Positions 60,346-64,000 of a stretch of 64,000 nt of DNA are shown piece after piece (the stretch's first letter is position 1; every line of letters starts with the position of its first letter). This DNA comes from Microcoleus sp. CAWBG506 (GTDB lineage: Bacteria > Cyanobacteriota > Cyanobacteriia > Cyanobacteriales > Microcoleaceae), in assembly GCA_020883125.1 (NCBI GenBank), contig JAHREW010000004.1, positions 136,496 to 200,495 of the forward strand, written 5' to 3'. The position numbers and the translations under genes were made by a program. The notes under the pieces were generated by a model. It worked only from the letters and a program-made list of their open reading frames with translations. It searched no databases and was not told the DNA's origin.

Positions 60346-61587
60346 ATGATTAAAATTTTACACCTTTCAGATATCCACATGGGAAGCGGCTTTTCTCACG
60401 GGCGCGTCAATCCTGAAACCGGTTTAAATACACGCTTGGAAGACTTCGCAAATAGCCTGAGTAAATGTATGGATAGAGCGATTTCTGAACCGGTAGATTT
60501 AGTCATATTCGGCGGGGATGCTTTCCCCGATTCCACGCCACCACCGTTTGTAAAAGAGGCTTTTGCGCGTCAATTTAGCCGCTTAGTTGATGCGCAAATT
60601 CCGACGGTTTTGTTGGTGGGAAATCACGATCAACATTCCCAGGGACAAGGTGGGGCGAGTTTGGGGATTTATCGGACTTTGGGTATACCTAAGTTTATTG
60701 TAGGCGATCGCCTGGATACTCACCGCATCGAAACCCGCAACGGCCCGGTACAGGTGGTAACATTACCTTGGTTGACGCGATCGACTTTAATGACTAAATC
60801 AGAAACCGAAAACCTTTCCGTGGGAGATGTTAACCAATTATTAACCGAAAAACTGACGATCGCCCTAGAAGGAGAAATCCGCCGTCTCGATCCAAACATC
60901 CCCACTGTACTTTTAGCACACTTAATGGCAGATAAAGCCAGTTTGGGTGCAGAGCGTTTTTTAGCAGTGGGAAAAGGCTTTAATATTCCCGTCTCCATGT
61001 TAACTCGTCCGTGTTTCGATTATGTGGCTCTCGGCCACGTTCACAAACACCAAAACCTGAATGCTTCTAACAATCCGCCGGTGATTTATCCGGGAAGCAT
61101 TGAACGAGTTGATTTTAGTGAAGAGAAAGAAGACAAGGGTTTTGTGCTAGTTAATTTGCAACGGGGAAAAGCAGATTGGGAATTCTGCACTTTACCTGTG
61201 CGGAAATTTCAGACTATTAAGGTGAATGTGGCTGAAGCGGACAACCCGCAAACTGAGTTGGTGAAAGCGATTGGGAAGAAAGAGATAACTGACGCGGTGG
61301 TGAGATTGATCTACCAATTGCGATCGGAACAATTAGACTTAATTGATAACGCAGAATTGCACGCACTTTTGGGCGCAGCGCACAGCTACACCATTCAACC
61401 GGAATTAATCAGTCAGTTAGCAAGGCCGCGGTTGCCAGAATTGAATGCTAATAATAGTATAGACCCATTGGATGCTTTGAAAACTTATTTGGCAAGTCGT
61501 GAAGATTTGAAGGATGTGGCGGAGAGTATGTTGGAGGCGGCGCAGGGTTTGTTGGGAGGGAAAGAGGAATTTGTGGCAGATTTTTAG
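60346..61587 (+). CDS. sbcD: SbcD/Mre11-like DNA repair metallophosphoesterase
   Basis: A 413-residue nuclease with metallophosphoesterase motifs LHLSDIHMG, IFGGDAF, LVGNHD and ALGHVHKH. The C-terminal capping region is present. The partner ATPase SbcC/Rad50 is not in the window. Confidence 0.9.
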   Translation: MIKILHLSDIHMGSGFSHGRVNPETGLNTRLEDFANSLSKCMDRAISEPVDLVIFGGDAFPDSTPPPFVKEAFARQFSRLVDAQIPTVLLVGNHDQHSQGQGGASLGIYRTLGIPKFIVGDRLDTHRIETRNGPVQVVTLPWLTRSTLMTKSETENLSVGDVNQLLTEKLTIALEGEIRRLDPNIPTVLLAHLMADKASLGAERFLAVGKGFNIPVSMLTRPCFDYVALGHVHKHQNLNASNNPPVIYPGSIERVDFSEEKEDKGFVLVNLQRGKADWEFCTLPVRKFQTIKVNVAEADNPQTELVKAIGKKEITDAVVRLIYQLRSEQLDLIDNAELHALLGAAHSYTIQPELISQLARPRLPELNANNSIDPLDALKTYLASREDLKDVAESMLEAAQGLLGGKEEFVADF

Positions 61588-61600
61588 GTAGGGGAATTAT

Positions 61601-61875
61601 TTAACCGCAGAGAGCGCAGAGAACACAGAGGGAGATAGGAGAGATAGGAATAATTTTGATGAAGAGTTGATTTGATTTTATACTAAATTCTGGTTTTTTA
61701 CCCCGTTTATCTCTTAGTTAGTCGGCGTAGGCCGACTTTGTTTATGTAGACGCGGTTTCAACCGCCGAGTCATATCATTTCCGATTGTATGGGAATGATT
61801 TAACCGCAGAGAACGCAGAGAACACAGAGGAAGATCAGAGAGATAGGAATAATTTTGATGAATAGTTGATTTTAT
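61601..61875. repeat. Direct repeat of an ACCGCAGAG block around a spacer
   Basis: Blocks at about 61601-61680 and 61799-61875 share TTAACCGCAGAG, AACACAGAGG and AGAGATAGGAATAATTTTGA. The spacer holds an AGTCGGCGTAGGCCGACTTT hairpin. The second block lies just downstream of fmt. Confidence 0.85.
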
Positions 61876-61892
61876 GTTATATCGTTTTCGTT

Positions 61893-62906
61893 CTAACTCT
61901 TAACCTCCACACCACCAAAAATTTCGCCCGCAGCCAATCGAGTTCCATTGGCAAAATCCACCCCAGACTGCACTTTTTTACCCGCTAACTGCACCTCCCG
62001 TAATAATAATAGACCATTGCCAGTCTGCACGATCGCCCCTAAGCCCTTCGCAACCTTCACAACCGCCCCATTCTCCCCGGACAACTGGGACAAAACAGGC
62101 CAATCGCGTTCCAACACCCTCAACTCTGGCGGTAATTGCAGCCAATATTCTGGTCCGACTGGGGCTGTAGCCATCACCTTCAGAGAATTACCGCGAAAAG
62201 TCGTTGTACAATCCGGGTGAAAACCCCTAACTTGATTGTGCAGCGCGATCGCACTTTTCGACCAATCCAACACAAAATCAACACCCTTAATCATCGGCGA
62301 ATAAGTCGCTTCTGCCTCATTTTGAGGAATAGCTTCTATTTTCCCATCCCTCAACTTAACCAAAGTTTCCACCAACAAATCCGCCCCAATTTCTGACAGC
62401 CTATCTCCCAAAGAATCAGCATTATCCAACAGCGTAATTCCCGCAAAATCCTTCAACAACATCGCCCCAGTATCCATCCCCGCATCCATCAACATCGTAG
62501 TAATTCCGGTTTCCTTTTCCCCATCATAAAGACAGCGCTGAATCGGTGCCGCGCCGCGATACTTGGGTAAAATTGAACCATGAACGTTGATGCAAGCTAT
62601 ATTAGGAATATCCAGTATTTCTTGAGACAGAATCTGACCGTAAGCTACCACTACAAACACATCAGCTTCGGCTGCCCGCAGTTTGGCAATTGTTTCGGCA
62701 TCTTTCTTGATTCGCGAGGGCTGCAACACCGGGAGGCTGTGATTTAAAGCAGCCATTTTGACTGGTGAAGCCATCAATTGATTGCCTCTTCCCCGACGCT
62801 TGTCCGGCTGAGTGACTACAGCTACCACCTCGAATTCGGGATGACTTAGCAGGCTGGATAAAGTAGGAACCGCAAATTCTGGAGTGCCAAAAAAGATAAT
62901 TTTCAT
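61893..62906 (-). CDS. fmt: Methionyl-tRNA formyltransferase
   Basis: A 337-residue enzyme formylating initiator Met-tRNA. It shows MKIIFFGTPEFAVPTL at the start, the formyltransferase HGSILPKYRGAAPIQ motif, and the C-terminal domain after GGVDFA-type sequence. The ATG at 62906 is chosen; an in-frame extension to 62972 is encoded by AATTGGT repeats. Confidence 0.96.
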   Translation of the reverse strand: MKIIFFGTPEFAVPTLSSLLSHPEFEVVAVVTQPDKRRGRGNQLMASPVKMAALNHSLPVLQPSRIKKDAETIAKLRAAEADVFVVVAYGQILSQEILDIPNIACINVHGSILPKYRGAAPIQRCLYDGEKETGITTMLMDAGMDTGAMLLKDFAGITLLDNADSLGDRLSEIGADLLVETLVKLRDGKIEAIPQNEAEATYSPMIKGVDFVLDWSKSAIALHNQVRGFHPDCTTTFRGNSLKVMATAPVGPEYWLQLPPELRVLERDWPVLSQLSGENGAVVKVAKGLGAIVQTGNGLLLLREVQLAGKKVQSGVDFANGTRLAAGEIFGGVEVKS

Positions 62907-62924
62907 ATAAATTTGTAATTGGTA

Positions 62925-63064
62925 ATTGGTAATTGGTAATTTGTAATTGTTATTAGAACCAAAAACTAACAACGAACAATTAACAAAAAATAACCAACAA
63001 ATGACTAATGACTAATGACTACTGACTAATGACTACTGACTAATGACTACTGACTACTGACTAA
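62925..63064. repeat. AATTGGT and TGACTAC/AATGACT heptamer arrays
   Basis: GGTAATT units (62925-62950) and then TGACTAA/TGACTAC units (63000-63064) extend into the end of the ompA-like gene, whose last codons and TAG come from it. A sister array is at 195-281. Confidence 0.85.
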
Positions 63065-63983
63065 TTGCTACTTCAATGCGGCGATTGCGCTGCCGATTGG
63101 CATCGGAACCATTATCCACCGAAGGGCGACTGTCTCCATAGCCGATCGCCACCCAATGATACTTCTCCCCAAGCACATTAGACAAATAGTTCGCCACCGC
63201 CTGAGCTCGCGCAAAAGACAAATTGCGATTATCCACCGCTTCCCCCACATTATCAGTGTGTCCAGAAACCTGCACCGTCGCCCCCTGGTAATTGCGCAAA
63301 TCCGCCACCAAATTATCTAAAATCGCATTGGTTCCCACGCGCAAGGAAATACTGCCAGTATCAAACAAAACATCACTAGGCAAAGTCACCATCAGCGCCT
63401 CCCCTGCAAACACGGGATTATTATCGCTTGGTTGCGCCTCCGTCACAGGCTGTGGAGTTGGAGTCGCGCCAATGGCGGGTAAAGCCGGAGTAGGAGTTGT
63501 GGCTGTTTCCGGTGATGCTAATTCCCGCGACATCAACTGCAATCGCTTTTCCAAGGTTTCCGTCGGGCGACTGCTACCCAACTGACTTTCCAAAGCAGCC
63601 GTGCGCCCGATGAGGGCGTTCAACTCTCCCTGTAACTGTCTCAAATCTGACTGCAACTTTTGTTTGACGGCGGGATTGAGTTGCGACTGCGGGCTCGGCG
63701 TAGTAGTTGGTGTTGGTAGCACCGGAATTTGCTTGGCTCGTGGGCTTTTCGCACCGGGGGTCAAATTTTGAGTTAGACGCAGGAATCTCTCGGCTAGGGG
63801 CATTTCTGTGGCGCTAGATGGGTAAATTTGGGCGATCGACATTCCCAAAACCCAGGCAAAACCGCTGCCGACCCCCAGCAGTAACAGTCGAAAAATCAGC
63901 GATAGTACGAAAACACCTTTCCCCCGCGACTTGGGGACGCGAGTTGGGGGAATTGAAGGTTTTTGATTAAAAGATGCCGTCAT
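63054..63983 (-). CDS. OmpA-family peptidoglycan-binding protein
   Basis: A 309-residue protein. One membrane helix (about 29-50), then a coiled coil (RQLQGELNALIGRTAALESQL), a Pro/Thr linker, and a C-terminal OmpA-like domain (VSGHTDNVGEAVDNRNLSFARAQAVANYL, GYGDSRPSVDNGSDANRQRNRRIEVAI) that binds peptidoglycan. GGGAGGAG precedes the ATG. The terminal SQ-stop comes from a heptamer array. Possible roles: cell-envelope anchoring or a MotB-like function. Confidence 0.88.
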   Translation of the reverse strand: MTASFNQKPSIPPTRVPKSRGKGVFVLSLIFRLLLLGVGSGFAWVLGMSIAQIYPSSATEMPLAERFLRLTQNLTPGAKSPRAKQIPVLPTPTTTPSPQSQLNPAVKQKLQSDLRQLQGELNALIGRTAALESQLGSSRPTETLEKRLQLMSRELASPETATTPTPALPAIGATPTPQPVTEAQPSDNNPVFAGEALMVTLPSDVLFDTGSISLRVGTNAILDNLVADLRNYQGATVQVSGHTDNVGEAVDNRNLSFARAQAVANYLSNVLGEKYHWVAIGYGDSRPSVDNGSDANRQRNRRIEVAISQ

Positions 63984-64000
63984 GACTCCTCCCTCTCGGT

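Overview
The window looks like chromosomal DNA of a filamentous non-heterocystous cyanobacterium of the Oscillatoria/Microcoleus/Phormidium type. This rests on the many GCGATCGC (HIP1) octamers, a cyanobacterial pilMNOQ operon, an SLH-OprB porin, VMAP-type HTH plus NB-ARC ATPases, a TIGR03792 protein, and many short palindromic and heptameric intergenic repeats. The genus is inferred. I found no rRNA, tRNA or CRISPR array.

Layout. 0-8 kb: cobD, an HU gene, a likely TnpB/omega-RNA scar, then the type IV pilus operon pilM-N-O-Q on the minus strand. 8-12.7 kb: a sugar-type ABC binding protein, folC and an orphan HaeIII-like cytosine methyltransferase. 12.7-25.8 kb: a purine/ureide catabolism island with allantoate amidohydrolase, an allophanate-hydrolase C-domain-like protein, allantoinase PuuE, a GntR/FCD regulator, an SLH-OprB porin, a three-gene ABC importer, UraD, a Rieske oxygenase, UraH and an FAD urate hydroxylase. 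Together they could import a purine or ureide and take urate to ureidoglycine without a molybdenum enzyme, much like the Klebsiella hpx system. Four copies of a TGTATAC-centred motif lie at its divergent promoters.

26-39 kb: mostly housekeeping genes (glycosyltransferase, rsmI, pfkB-type kinase, cupin_8 protein, cysQ-like phosphatase, xseA/xseB, gmk, remA-like, prlC). 39-47 kb is accessory DNA. It holds a STAND ATPase with a 10-bp-phased promoter repeat, a compact cassette of two 46-residue paralogous peptides plus a JmjC (cupin_4) oxygenase plus an Apd1-like [2Fe-2S] protein, an unidentified two-gene unit, and two toxin-antitoxin modules embedded in a repeated ~55-bp sequence. The peptide cassette is the best candidate for an undescribed system; I read it as a putative RiPP (ribosomally made, post-translationally modified peptide) locus.

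47-64 kb: a PAS histidine kinase, an AAA ATPase, a hybrid kinase with two receivers and a GGDEF domain, a trypsin-like protease with TPRs, a Tat/Sec secreted pair, a second STAND ATPase carrying an in-frame repeat insertion, a SUKH protein, sbcD, fmt and an OmpA-type protein. Several repeat families (AGAAACCGGGTTTTT palindromes, GTAGGGGCGGGTTT palindromes, ACCGCAGAG and ACCGCGAAGG repeats, heptamers) fill the gaps. In at least three places repeat sequence forms part of a gene: inside cobD, at the end of puuE, and inside the 58-kb ATPase.
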